Shown here: piece by piece, positions 1 to 7,705 of the stretch
Numbering within the stretch: position 1 is the stretch's first letter
Layout of the letters: every line of letters starts with the position of its first letter
Source of the DNA: Schaedlerella sp.
GTDB lineage: Bacteria; Bacillota; Clostridia; Lachnospirales; Lachnospiraceae
Length of the DNA stretch: 25,010 nucleotides
Assembly (NCBI GenBank): GCA_020024595.1
Contig: JAHHTO010000017.1
Span: 1 to 25,010 of the forward strand
Direction: 5' to 3'
Notes under the pieces: model-generated
The model's database searches: none
What the model saw: only the letters and a program-made list of their open reading frames with translations
Told to the model about the DNA's origin: nothing
Made by a program: the position numbers and the translations under genes

Positions 1-84
1 AGAAAAAATGGTATCCATAATGTAAAATCATAATATATCCAGACTATTATTTATTGTTCTTATTCAGGAAAGAAGGTATTTGCC

Positions 85-1464
85 ATGCTCACAAATGAAA
101 TTCACGCTATCGTAAATAAACAACGACATTTTTTCTATACCGGAGCCACACTCTCCATAAACTATCGTATTCATGCCTTACAGAAACTTCAAAAAGCAAT
201 CCAACTGCATGAAGCAGACATCAGTAACGCAGTCAAAGCAGATCTTGGAAAAAGTCATTTTGAAAGTTACATGTGCGAAACAGGGCTTGTATTAAGCGAA
301 CTCACCTATATGCTAAAACATATCCGCAGATTTACAAAAGAAACAACGGTACATACTCCACTTGCTCAATTTCACTCCCGAAGTTATAAAAAACCAGCTC
401 CACATGGAGTCACTCTGATTATGAGCCCTTGGAACTACCCTTTTATGCTGACAATAGATCCACTTATTGACGCCCTTGCTGCCGGAAATACAGTGATTCT
501 TAAACCGAGTGCCTATTCTCCTCATACAAGTGCTCTTATCAAAGCAATCATAGAAGAATGTTTCGACCCCAAATATGTCGCAGTTATCACCGGTGGACGT
601 GCTGAAAACACGGCCCTTCTTCAAGAAAAGTTCGACTACATTTTCTTTACAGGAAGTCAAGCTGTCGGTAAGGAAGTAATGCGCTGTGCTGCAGAACATC
701 TTACCCCTGTCACACTGGAACTTGGCGGAAAAAGTCCTTGTATCGTAGAAAAAACTGCTAATATTAAACTGGCTGCCAAAAGAATTGTCTTTGGTAAATT
801 CCTGAATTGTGGACAGACCTGTGTTGCCCCTGATTATATTTATTGTGACTCCACAATCAAAGACCAACTGCTTCAAGAAATTAAAAAACAAATCATAAAA
901 CAGTTTGGCAAAACGCCGCTTACAAATAAAAATTATGGAAATATCATAACCCAAAATCATTTTAACAGACTCTGCGGGCTGATTGATGTTTCCAAAGTGA
1001 TCCATGGCGGTCACACAGACCACAGTACAAGAAAAATCGAACCTACAGTATTAGATAATGTCACCTTCACTGACGCCGTTATGCAGGAAGAAATCTTTGG
1101 GCCCCTTCTTCCGGTACTGACCTATAGCTCTTTAAAAGATGCCGTAAAGAAAATCAACACGATGTCCCATCCTCTCGCACTGTACCTCTTCACTTCTGAC
1201 AGATGTACCGCAAAAACAGTGACTACACATTGCAGTTTTGGCGGAGGATGTATCAATGACACAGTGATCCACCTTGCCACAAGCGAAATGGGATTTGGCG
1301 GTTTTGGCGAAAGCGGTATGGGTGCCTACCATGGCAAAGCCGGTTTTGATACCTTCTCCCACTACAAAAGTATCGTTGATAAAAAAACGTGGTTGGATCT
1401 TCCCATGAGATACCAGCCCTACCAAAAACTGAATGAAAAATTACTCCATTTTTTCTTGAAATAA
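85..1464 (+). CDS. Class 3-type NAD(P)-dependent aldehyde dehydrogenase
   Basis: Oxidises an aldehyde to the carboxylic acid with NAD(P)+; likely cytosolic, substrate unknown. The 459 residues match the length of the ALDH3/coniferyl-aldehyde group, which is shorter than the roughly 490 residues of most ALDHs. Visible motifs are SPWNYP (114-119, with the oxyanion Asn117), the FTGS nucleotide-binding turn (188-191), LELGGKSP with general base Glu212, the NCGQTC motif with nucleophile Cys246, and EEIFGP further on. The ATG is preceded by AGGAAAGAAGG at normal distance. The last 24 bases overlap the end of the convergent gene. A fatty aldehyde is a plausible substrate by family, but this is inference. 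Confidence 0.93.
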   Translation: MLTNEIHAIVNKQRHFFYTGATLSINYRIHALQKLQKAIQLHEADISNAVKADLGKSHFESYMCETGLVLSELTYMLKHIRRFTKETTVHTPLAQFHSRSYKKPAPHGVTLIMSPWNYPFMLTIDPLIDALAAGNTVILKPSAYSPHTSALIKAIIEECFDPKYVAVITGGRAENTALLQEKFDYIFFTGSQAVGKEVMRCAAEHLTPVTLELGGKSPCIVEKTANIKLAAKRIVFGKFLNCGQTCVAPDYIYCDSTIKDQLLQEIKKQIIKQFGKTPLTNKNYGNIITQNHFNRLCGLIDVSKVIHGGHTDHSTRKIEPTVLDNVTFTDAVMQEEIFGPLLPVLTYSSLKDAVKKINTMSHPLALYLFTSDRCTAKTVTTHCSFGGGCINDTVIHLATSEMGFGGFGESGMGAYHGKAGFDTFSHYKSIVDKKTWLDLPMRYQPYQKLNEKLLHFFLK

Positions 1465-2244
1465 CTCTTCCTCCCCCCCTTCCTGTTCAAAATTTTCTTC
1501 ATTTGTGGACAAGAAGAGGGGCTCTTTCTCCTGAAAATAATGTCCTGTTTTTACACTCAATAATACAAATAACAGAAATCCCAGAAAGAGCATAGCGATA
1601 CCGGTCATATGTCCTTTTCTGCTTTTTTGTTCTTTCACTTCTTTTACATAGGGTAACTCCTTTTCAACCTGCTTCATATCTTCATACTGCTTCTTTGAAT
1701 TTTCATTCAGACATTTCTCAATCATTTTTAACAGACGACGTTTCTCCAGACATGTCAGTGCTGGTGCCACATAAGTACTTGCCAGCAGAAATTGTATGGT
1801 TTTAGAATAACCATATAAATCTAAAGATATCCTACTATTTTCTTTGATGTGAACGATCGGCTTTACAAAATGGCTCCTCATCGCCCGCTTTTGCATACTT
1901 TTCATTACAAATGCATTGCTTTCTGCCTCTAAATCCAACAACAGAATTTTATCATCTCTGGTAACCAATACACTATACGGATTGATATACCTGTAACACT
2001 TATTATTTCTGCATCTGTGATATTGTTCAATCTGTGTAGCCAACTGCCTCATCCATGAAAAAAGTACACTTTTTTCCATCTCTGGGCATCGTTTGATTCT
2101 ATAAATCAACAGTTCCCCCTGCACACAGTCCATCGCCGGCCGGCAGCGATTTCCGTGTTCAATAAATCGTATAACCTCATAATTTCCTATAACTACGTTG
2201 CATCCACTCCTTTCAATGTTTAAACATGCTTTTGAAAATTCCAA
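1441..2244 (-). CDS. Membrane-anchored degenerate protein-kinase-like protein
   Basis: Not a named family that I recognise. The layout is that of a small, degenerate Ser/Thr kinase fold with a C-terminal anchor. INPYSVLV (87-94) sits where a catalytic loop would be, LLDLE (102-106) replaces the DFG motif, DLYGYSKTIQFLLA (142-155) resembles helix F, and LLKMIEKCLNENSKKQYEDM (171-190) resembles the end of a kinase C-lobe. No HRD Asp and no glycine-rich loop are visible, so activity is doubtful. One membrane helix (about 212-231) is followed by a short acidic tail of about 35 residues, presumably outside the cell. The start is uncertain. The stated start is a TTG without a ribosome binding site, and the only good AAAGGAG/ATG pair (ATG at 2203) is one base out of frame. 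Confidence 0.7.
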   Translation of the reverse strand: MEFSKACLNIERSGCNVVIGNYEVIRFIEHGNRCRPAMDCVQGELLIYRIKRCPEMEKSVLFSWMRQLATQIEQYHRCRNNKCYRYINPYSVLVTRDDKILLLDLEAESNAFVMKSMQKRAMRSHFVKPIVHIKENSRISLDLYGYSKTIQFLLASTYVAPALTCLEKRRLLKMIEKCLNENSKKQYEDMKQVEKELPYVKEVKEQKSRKGHMTGIAMLFLGFLLFVLLSVKTGHYFQEKEPLFLSTNEENFEQEGGEEELFQEKME

Positions 2245-2393
2245 TCAGAATCGATTATGAAAAATAGATTTTTAGAATATATAATCAGAGTAGCTTTATG
2301 TTACTCTATTTTCTTTCAAAAATCAAGTCTTTTCTAAACGTATTTTCCCTCTTTTATTTTTGTGTATTTTTCACGCTTTTTTCTGAATTTCCA

Positions 2394-2422
2394 TTTACAA
2401 ATTGTTCAAAATACACTAAACT
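2394..2422 (+). promoter_or_regulatory. Sigma-A type promoter for the phosphofructokinase gene
   Basis: The -35 TTTACA (2394-2399) and -10 TAAACT (2417-2422) are 17 bases apart, about 45 bases upstream of the start codon. The 5' leader carries a short direct repeat of AACGT near 2431-2440. The match is good, but no start-site data exist. Confidence 0.55.
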
Positions 2423-2466
2423 AATTGTGTAACGTAACGTAATAATTGATTCGGAGGTAACTTACT

Positions 2467-3699
2467 ATGATGGGAAATGTAATTGTCGGACAATCCGGCG
2501 GCCCCACTGCTGCTATTAATTCAAGTCTCGCAGGTGTTTACCGCACAGCCATAGACCGTGGAGCGAACAAAGTTTACGGAATGCTACACGGAATTCAAGG
2601 TCTACTTCAAGAACGCTATATCGATTTATCCGAATATATCACTACAGATCTGGATACCGAATTGTTAAAAAGAACCCCTGCTGCATTCCTTGGATCTTGT
2701 CGTTACAAACTTCCTGAAATCCACGAAGACCGTGCTGTTTATGATAAGCTTTTCAGTATACTAGAAAAACTCAATATCGAAGTATTTATTTATATCGGTG
2801 GGAACGACTCCATGGATACCATTAAGAAGTTATCCGACTATGCTATCATCACCGGTTTCCCAACACGATTTATTGGCTGTCCGAAGACCATTGATAATGA
2901 TCTTGCCCTGACCGATCACACACCGGGATATGGAAGCGCTGCCAAATACATCGGAACCTCTGTAAAAGAGATCATCCGTGACAGTTTCTGTCTGGAATAC
3001 AGCAAAGGACTTGTTTCTATCGTAGAAATCATGGGACGAAATGCCGGATGGCTGACCGGTGCCGCAGCACTTGCGCAAGGAGAAGATTGCAACGGCCCTG
3101 ACTTGATTTATCTTCCAGAACTCCCTTTTGATGTAGAGAAGTTCGGTAAAAAGGTCAAAAATCTTCTGGAGAAACGTTCTTCTGTCGTTGTTGCAGTTTC
3201 CGAAGGCATTCGTTTAGAAGATGGCCGCTACGTCTGTGAACTCGGTCAGAGCCTTGATTTTGTAGATGCTTTCGGACATAAGCAGCTTTCCGGTACTGCG
3301 AACTATCTTGCAAGCTATATTGCCGGAGAATTCGGTTGTAAAACCCGAGCTATCGAACTAAGTACACTTCAGCGTGCCGCCTCACACTGCTCTTCTCGTG
3401 TAGATATTCTGGAAGCATATCAGGTTGGTGGAGCCGCCGTCAAAGCGGCTGACGAAGGCGATTCCGGTAAGATGGTTGTATTAAAACGTCTCTCTGATGA
3501 CCCGTACCAGGCAGGTACTGAAGTCAAAGATGTTCACAAAATCGCCAATGACGAAAAAGTCGTTCCAAGAGAGTGGGTCAACAACGACGGAGATTATGTC
3601 ACTGATGATTTTATCAATTATGTTCGTCCATTAATTCAAGGAGATGTTTCTCCTGTCGTTGTGGATGGGATCCCACGACATCTATACAGAGAAAAATAA
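2467..3699 (+). CDS. pfp: 6-phosphofructokinase, probably diphosphate-dependent
   Basis: Phosphorylates fructose 6-phosphate to fructose 1,6-bisphosphate in glycolysis. Two positions point to pyrophosphate rather than ATP as donor. The donor-site loop reads GGNDS (111-115), with Asp114 where ATP enzymes have Gly. The catalytic loop reads PKTIDND (139-145), with Lys140 where ATP enzymes have Gly. Asp143 is the catalytic base and MGRNAGW (189-195) binds sugar phosphate. The length of 410 residues fits the single-chain PPi-PFK clades rather than the roughly 320-residue ATP enzyme. GGAGG lies 9 bases before the first of two adjacent ATGs. PPi dependence is inferred from residues; the Asn in place of the usual first Asp of GGDDS is noted. 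Confidence 0.92.
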   Translation: MMGNVIVGQSGGPTAAINSSLAGVYRTAIDRGANKVYGMLHGIQGLLQERYIDLSEYITTDLDTELLKRTPAAFLGSCRYKLPEIHEDRAVYDKLFSILEKLNIEVFIYIGGNDSMDTIKKLSDYAIITGFPTRFIGCPKTIDNDLALTDHTPGYGSAAKYIGTSVKEIIRDSFCLEYSKGLVSIVEIMGRNAGWLTGAAALAQGEDCNGPDLIYLPELPFDVEKFGKKVKNLLEKRSSVVVAVSEGIRLEDGRYVCELGQSLDFVDAFGHKQLSGTANYLASYIAGEFGCKTRAIELSTLQRAASHCSSRVDILEAYQVGGAAVKAADEGDSGKMVVLKRLSDDPYQAGTEVKDVHKIANDEKVVPREWVNNDGDYVTDDFINYVRPLIQGDVSPVVVDGIPRHLYREK

Positions 3700-3716
3700 T
3701 TTTTTTATTTAAAAGC

Positions 3717-3745
3717 TTGACAAGTCAGATACAATGGTATATACT
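3717..3745 (+). promoter_or_regulatory. Sigma-A promoter of the tRNA-Arg gene
   Basis: A consensus -35 TTGACA (3717-3722) and a -10 TATACT (3740-3745) are separated by exactly 17 bases. The predicted start is about 25 bases before the mature tRNA 5' end, so the tRNA is transcribed on its own rather than only by readthrough from pfp. Confidence 0.85.
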
Positions 3746-3776
3746 TATATTCGCTGTGGACGATTTGTTCAAGCAT

Positions 3777-3850
3777 GTGCGCGTAGCTCAGCTGGATAGA
3801 GCGTCTGGCTACGGACCAGAAGGTCGGGAGTTCGAATCTTCTCGCGCACG
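3777..3850 (+). tRNA. tRNA-Arg (anticodon ACG)
   Basis: A full cloverleaf of 74 bases can be folded by eye. The acceptor arm is GTGCGCG (3777-3783) with CGCGCAC (3843-3849) and discriminator G3850. The anticodon stem TCTGG/CCAGA encloses the loop CTACGGA with ACG at 3811-3813. The T-loop TTCGAAT is at 3831-3837. The 3' CCA is not encoded. A34 is expected to become inosine through TadA and read CGU, CGC and CGA. The T stem contains two G-U pairs. Confidence 0.97.
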
Positions 3851-3854
3851 TAGC

Positions 3855-3887
3855 AAAACCTGTGGATTTTTTCCACAGGTTTTTTTA
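3855..3887 (+). terminator. Intrinsic terminator of tRNA-Arg
   Basis: CCTGTGG (3859-3865) pairs with CCACAGG (3873-3879), with one further A-T pair, and is followed by seven T. It begins only 8 bases after the tRNA. Confidence 0.9.
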
Positions 3888-3925
3888 TATTCACAATGCT
3901 TGTTACAAAATAGTATCAATCATCT

Positions 3926-3970
3926 AAAAAAACACGCCTTTCTCAAAATTCATTTTGCAAAGGCGTGTTT
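3926..3970 (-). terminator. Intrinsic terminator of trpS
   Basis: AAACACGCCTTT (3930-3941) and AAAGGCGTGTTT (3959-3970) form a perfect 12-bp stem. Read on the minus strand it ends in a run of T and lies just after the trpS stop, so it separates trpS from the converging tRNA unit. Confidence 0.85.
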
Positions 3971-3986
3971 CCTGTATTTTGTTTTT

Positions 3987-5069
3987 CTATGAGAATCTCT
4001 CTACTTGACTTTGAATCAGTTCCATATCATTAAAGTAATTGATTTTCATCGCATCTTTTACATCTTTTAAAGTCTGCGCAGCAACAGCCTCCGCTTTTTC
4101 ACTTCCTTTTCTGAGAATCTCATATACATACGGAATATCCTTCTGGTACTCTTTTCTACGATTACGAATCGGCTCTAGTTCCGCCTGCAATACATGATTC
4201 AGAAAACGCTTGACTTTCATATCCCCTAATCCACCACGTGTATAATGATCCTTTAATTCTTGCAGGTTTGCATATTCAGGCAGAAACTCCGCAAAGTGTT
4301 CATCTTTGCAAAATGCATCCAGATACGTAAATACAGTGTTGCCCTCCAGTTTTCCCGGATCGGTCACCTTAATATGCGTCGGATCAGTGAACATACTGAA
4401 TACTTTTTTTTGAATCTCATCCGGCTCTTCTGACAGATAGATACAATTTCCCAGAGACTTACTCATCTTCGCTTTTCCATCTGTTCCTGGAAGTCTCAGG
4501 CACGCCTTATTATCCGGAAGAAGAATCTCAGGTTCCACCAATGTATCTCCATATACAGAATTAAACTTTCTTACAATTTCTTTTGTCTGTTCCAGCATCG
4601 GAAGTTGATCTTCTCCAACAGGAACTGTTGTGGCTTTAAATGCAGTAATATCCGCCGCCTGGCTAATTGGATAAGTAAAGAAACCAACCGGAATGCTTGC
4701 CTCAAAATTACGCATCTGAATCTCTGATTTTACTGTGGGATTTCTCTGTAATCTTGATACGGTAACTAAATTCATATAATAAAATGATAATTCACACAGT
4801 TCCGGAATCTGCGACTGAATAAACAACGTAGACTTCTCAGGGTCCAACCCGCATGCAAGATAGTCTAGCGCTACTTCAATAATATTCTGGCGTACTTTCT
4901 CTGGATTGTCCGCATTGTCTGTCAACGCTTGTGCATCTGCAATCATAATGAATATCTCATCAAACTTCCCAGAATTCTGAAGTTCTACTCGCCTTTTCAA
5001 AGAGCCTACATAATGTCCTACGTGCAATTTTCCTGTCGGTCTGTCTCCCGTCAGTATAATCTTTCCCAT
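3987..5069 (-). CDS. trpS: Tryptophan--tRNA ligase
   Basis: Class I aminoacyl-tRNA synthetase that charges tRNA-Trp in the cytosol. GDRPTGKLHVGHY (8-20) carries the HIGH-type motif HVGH (16-19), and KMSKS is at 201-205. GEDQ (152-155) is the conserved ATP and tryptophan pocket segment. With 360 residues it is a little longer than the usual 330-340. The frame is open for 69 codons further upstream, but that stretch holds a hairpin and no family similarity. ATG 5069 begins with the conserved MGKIILTGDRPTG and follows AGGAGG at 11 bases. No T-box specifier or antiterminator is visible in the 120-base leader. It probably belongs to one transcript with the PAP2 gene. Confidence 0.95.
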   Translation of the reverse strand: MGKIILTGDRPTGKLHVGHYVGSLKRRVELQNSGKFDEIFIMIADAQALTDNADNPEKVRQNIIEVALDYLACGLDPEKSTLFIQSQIPELCELSFYYMNLVTVSRLQRNPTVKSEIQMRNFEASIPVGFFTYPISQAADITAFKATTVPVGEDQLPMLEQTKEIVRKFNSVYGDTLVEPEILLPDNKACLRLPGTDGKAKMSKSLGNCIYLSEEPDEIQKKVFSMFTDPTHIKVTDPGKLEGNTVFTYLDAFCKDEHFAEFLPEYANLQELKDHYTRGGLGDMKVKRFLNHVLQAELEPIRNRRKEYQKDIPYVYEILRKGSEKAEAVAAQTLKDVKDAMKINYFNDMELIQSQVERFS

Positions 5070-5157
5070 TGTTCCTATACCCTCCTGATCTTCTCTCATT
5101 CTTCTTAATTTTCCAGAATTACTTCTATGCATTCCACATATTTCTTTATAAATCGAC

Positions 5158-5183
5158 AAAGAATGTGCCCTCGCACATTCTTT
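5158..5183 (-). terminator. Strong hairpin after the PAP2 gene, partial terminator or processing site
   Basis: AAAGAATGTGC (5158-5168) and GCACATTCTTT (5173-5183) are perfect 11-bp arms with a 4-base loop, 10 bases beyond the PAP2 stop. The U-tract is poor, so it may be a partial terminator or an mRNA-stabilising or processing hairpin ahead of trpS. Confidence 0.5.
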
Positions 5184-5193
5184 CGTCTCTATA

Positions 5194-5874
5194 TCACTTG
5201 CTCTGTAAAACAGTTTCACGCACAGTTCTGGAAAATCTACGTGTCTGCGGAACGTACACGAACTGATAAAGCGCATACGCCATTACAAAAGCTGCCATTA
5301 CATCAATCACCGAATGCTGTTTCAAAAATACCGTTGCCAATATAATCGTCCCCGCTAATATATATGCTCCCCAGCAAAGTTTTTTATGTTTGCGGAGTAC
5401 CTGACTGTCATTGATTGCAATACATGCTGCCACAGAATTGAATACATGAAGACTTGGAAATACATTCGTTGGTGTATCCGCCCGATATAACGTCTTTACC
5501 ATGTCTATGAAAATATTATCCCGTGAAAAAAAATGTGGCCGCAGCATCAGACCATTTGGCATCAATGTTGAAATTACCAGAAAAATCGTCATGCCGATAA
5601 AACTCAGCTTCGCCAACTTATAGAATCCCTCTACATCCGTAAAAAAGAAATACAGAAATACCGCTGCAATAAATACAAACCACAATAAATACGGAACAAT
5701 AAAATATTCTACAAATGGAATATGCTCATCAATACTTGAATGAATCACATAATAATCTGTTGTTACATGCTTTTCCAGATACAAAAACCACGGTATATAC
5801 AGCAAAGCATAACTGAATACCCACGCGTGTTTATACTTTTTCAACAGTTCCATCGCTTTTATCTTAAAGCCCAT
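5194..5874 (-). CDS. PAP2-superfamily membrane phosphatase
   Basis: Integral membrane acid phosphatase or phosphotransferase of the PAP2 fold, expected to act on a lipid phosphate or diphosphate; substrate not readable. The chain has about six hydrophobic segments. The core motifs are RPHFF (112-116), PSLH (140-143, the PSGH-type motif) and KQHSVID (185-191), giving catalytic His187 and Asp191. The second half resembles the inositolphosphorylceramide-synthase-like branch of PAP2. The ATG at 5874 is chosen over a GTG four codons upstream because GGGAG lies 11 bases before it. The gene has its own promoter and is followed by trpS. Confidence 0.85.
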   Translation of the reverse strand: MGFKIKAMELLKKYKHAWVFSYALLYIPWFLYLEKHVTTDYYVIHSSIDEHIPFVEYFIVPYLLWFVFIAAVFLYFFFTDVEGFYKLAKLSFIGMTIFLVISTLMPNGLMLRPHFFSRDNIFIDMVKTLYRADTPTNVFPSLHVFNSVAACIAINDSQVLRKHKKLCWGAYILAGTIILATVFLKQHSVIDVMAAFVMAYALYQFVYVPQTRRFSRTVRETVLQSK

Positions 5875-5951
5875 ACTATCGAACACTCCCTTAAAACCAA
5901 TCTTTCATCCCCGCCTGCTGTCTTTTTTACCCTCTCTCATTTACGTTTCCG

Positions 5952-5980
5952 ATTATAGCACGATTTTCAGATAACAACAA
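5952..5980 (-). promoter_or_regulatory. Extended -10 promoter for the PAP2 gene
   Basis: On the minus strand a perfect TATAAT (5952-5957) preceded by TGC (extended -10) lies 17 bases from a weak -35 TTGTTG (5975-5980). It gives a leader of about 70 bases before the PAP2 start. Confidence 0.6.
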
Positions 5981-6036
5981 GAAAATTCATGAAACCTTAA
6001 CAATTTCTTTCTGCTTTTTTTATCATCCGTTTTTCT

Positions 6037-6972
6037 CTATTTTTGCTTACTTTCTGGCACGATCACACGAATCTGATCCGCTTCCAAAGCCGCCTCCAGT
6101 CGGTTCTCAAACCCAATTGGCTGTCCATCTGCGTGTACTGCTGCATTTCTATTTGTCTCTATACAGATCGTTTTGCATTGATAAATATCCACACCCTTAA
6201 ATCTGACATGCTTTCCTACAAATGCTGTCGGAAGGAGAAATAGTATTTTTAATCTCGATATACCTGACACAACGATGACATCCAGTAATCTGTCATCTGG
6301 TTTTGCCTTCGGACAAAACCAGAAACCTCCACCTTCATAAGGTTGATTCATAACTGCCACGAAACATGTTTTCCGAAAATGTATCGGTTCCTTTTCATCC
6401 AGTCTCACCCTCATATCATAACATGGATTTGCAAAGATAAGTTTCAACGCAACTCCCAGATATATCAGATTACCAAGGTGGATTTTATTCAGAAACATTT
6501 TCATTCTCGATTGATCTGCATCGTGGCATACTGCAGCATCAAATCCGATTCCTGTACTAACCCCAAAACGGCACGAATTTCTGCCACTCTTTGCAATCCC
6601 TACATCCACCGGTACAATCTTGCCTGGATTCAGAACATTTTCAAATGCATCTTTCGGATCTGTCGGAAGCTTCAATTCCCGAGTAAAATCATTTCCTGAC
6701 CCTGTCGGAATATAACCGAGTGTGACCTTTCTGCAATCTTGAATTCCACTTAGTACCTCGCTGATAGAGCCATCTCCGCCAAGGACAACGATTGTATGTT
6801 CTTTTCCGTCTGCAGTTATCCGGGAAGCAAGCTCCGTGGCATGCCCAGCATACTCTGTATATAAAATATCACAGTCAATCCTCCTCTTTTTCAGTTCTGG
6901 TTTCAACTGATTCCAGATAACGCCACCTTTACCTGAACGCGATTTCTGATTGATAATAAATGTATATTTCAT
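6037..6972 (-). CDS. Diacylglycerol-kinase-family lipid kinase (YegS/BmrU type)
   Basis: ATP-dependent kinase that phosphorylates a lipid alcohol such as diacylglycerol at the membrane face. The 311-residue chain has the DAGK catalytic pattern: NQKSRSGKGG (8-17), the nucleotide loop GGDGS (65-69) and PTGSGNDF (89-96). The C-terminal sandwich domain includes HADGQPIG. I chose ATG 6972 because the family begins at the first beta strand (MKYTFIINQ) and AAGGTG lies just upstream. The open frame upstream is basic and unrelated. It sits after the TetR gene and before the PAP2 gene; kinase and phosphatase could act on the same lipid pool, but this is inference. Confidence 0.9.
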   Translation of the reverse strand: MKYTFIINQKSRSGKGGVIWNQLKPELKKRRIDCDILYTEYAGHATELASRITADGKEHTIVVLGGDGSISEVLSGIQDCRKVTLGYIPTGSGNDFTRELKLPTDPKDAFENVLNPGKIVPVDVGIAKSGRNSCRFGVSTGIGFDAAVCHDADQSRMKMFLNKIHLGNLIYLGVALKLIFANPCYDMRVRLDEKEPIHFRKTCFVAVMNQPYEGGGFWFCPKAKPDDRLLDVIVVSGISRLKILFLLPTAFVGKHVRFKGVDIYQCKTICIETNRNAAVHADGQPIGFENRLEAALEADQIRVIVPESKQK

Positions 6973-7102
6973 CTTCTGCACCTTGAGACTTCCCCGATAG
7001 AAGTCCCCTCTCTTTTTTCTCTTAATTTGACACGAATTCTCTTTTTTATAAAAGCTGTGTATCCAAACAATCCTACCCAAAGTACTCTGGCATCAGATTG
7101 AA

Positions 7103-7705
7103 TTACAGGATTGCGCTATCCAAGTACCGTCCGAGAGAACGTCTCATATTTCCCTCAAAATCGATCTCACCATTGCGCAGACACCACTCAAATACATTCC
7201 CTATGACGATCATACGAATATCCGTTGTGAATTCTTCAAGTCTCTCTGTCAACTGAATGCTTCCTGCTGCCATTGCCTTCTCTACATAATTCTGAACCGT
7301 CACAATCGGATATGGACGCTCTGTTCGAATTGCCACATTCAATGCCTGATTTTTTGTATCGTAGTATCCTGCTATAAATTCCACACCCAGTTCTTCACAG
7401 TACTGCACATAATTCAGATACACACGGATAATTGCCTCTTTTGCCTCAGCCGCATTTGCCGGAAGTTCTAGCACATCCGGATTGATACTCGGCTGTTCTT
7501 CAATATAATAGGACAGCAAGTCATCTTTCGTCTTAAAGTGATGATAAAAACTTCCATTCGATACACCTGCTTCCTCGCAAATATTTTTGATTGACAATTC
7601 CTCATAACCTTTTTTCTTAAGAATACTTTTCGCCGCCTGAAAAATCTTTTCTCTGGTTGCTCTGGACTTCTGTTGTTGCTTCGATAGTTTTACTTTCTCA
7701 TTCAT
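7103..7705 (-). CDS. TetR/AcrR-family transcriptional regulator
   Basis: One-component repressor that binds DNA as a dimer. The N-terminal helix-turn-helix spans about residues 17-63 (REKIFQAAKSILKKKG, then SIKNICEEAGVSNGSFYHHF), a typical TetR signature. The C-terminal ligand domain (about 70-200) is not assignable to a known ligand. The ATG overlaps the SfsA-MutY stop in an ATGA, so it is translationally coupled to that gene. The next gene on the strand is the lipid kinase. No palindromic operator is obvious nearby, so its targets are unknown. Confidence 0.92.
   Translation of the reverse strand: MNEKVKLSKQQQKSRATREKIFQAAKSILKKKGYEELSIKNICEEAGVSNGSFYHHFKTKDDLLSYYIEEQPSINPDVLELPANAAEAKEAIIRVYLNYVQYCEELGVEFIAGYYDTKNQALNVAIRTERPYPIVTVQNYVEKAMAAGSIQLTERLEEFTTDIRMIVIGNVFEWCLRNGEIDFEGNMRRSLGRYLDSAIL

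Noticed and set aside
3717..3992. Plus-strand open frame across the tRNA-Arg
   Set aside because: It is made of the tRNA promoter, the tRNA and the terminators.
5069..5193. T-box riboswitch ahead of trpS
   Set aside because: The leader is too short and no T-box consensus or antiterminator pair is visible.
5070..5276. 69-codon N-terminal extension of trpS
   Set aside because: It covers a perfect hairpin and part of the PAP2 gene, has no family similarity, and the conserved start has its own binding site.
6987..7005. Hairpin GACTTC/GAAGTC in the lipid kinase leader
   Set aside because: Only 6 bp with no T-tract and no other regulatory sign.
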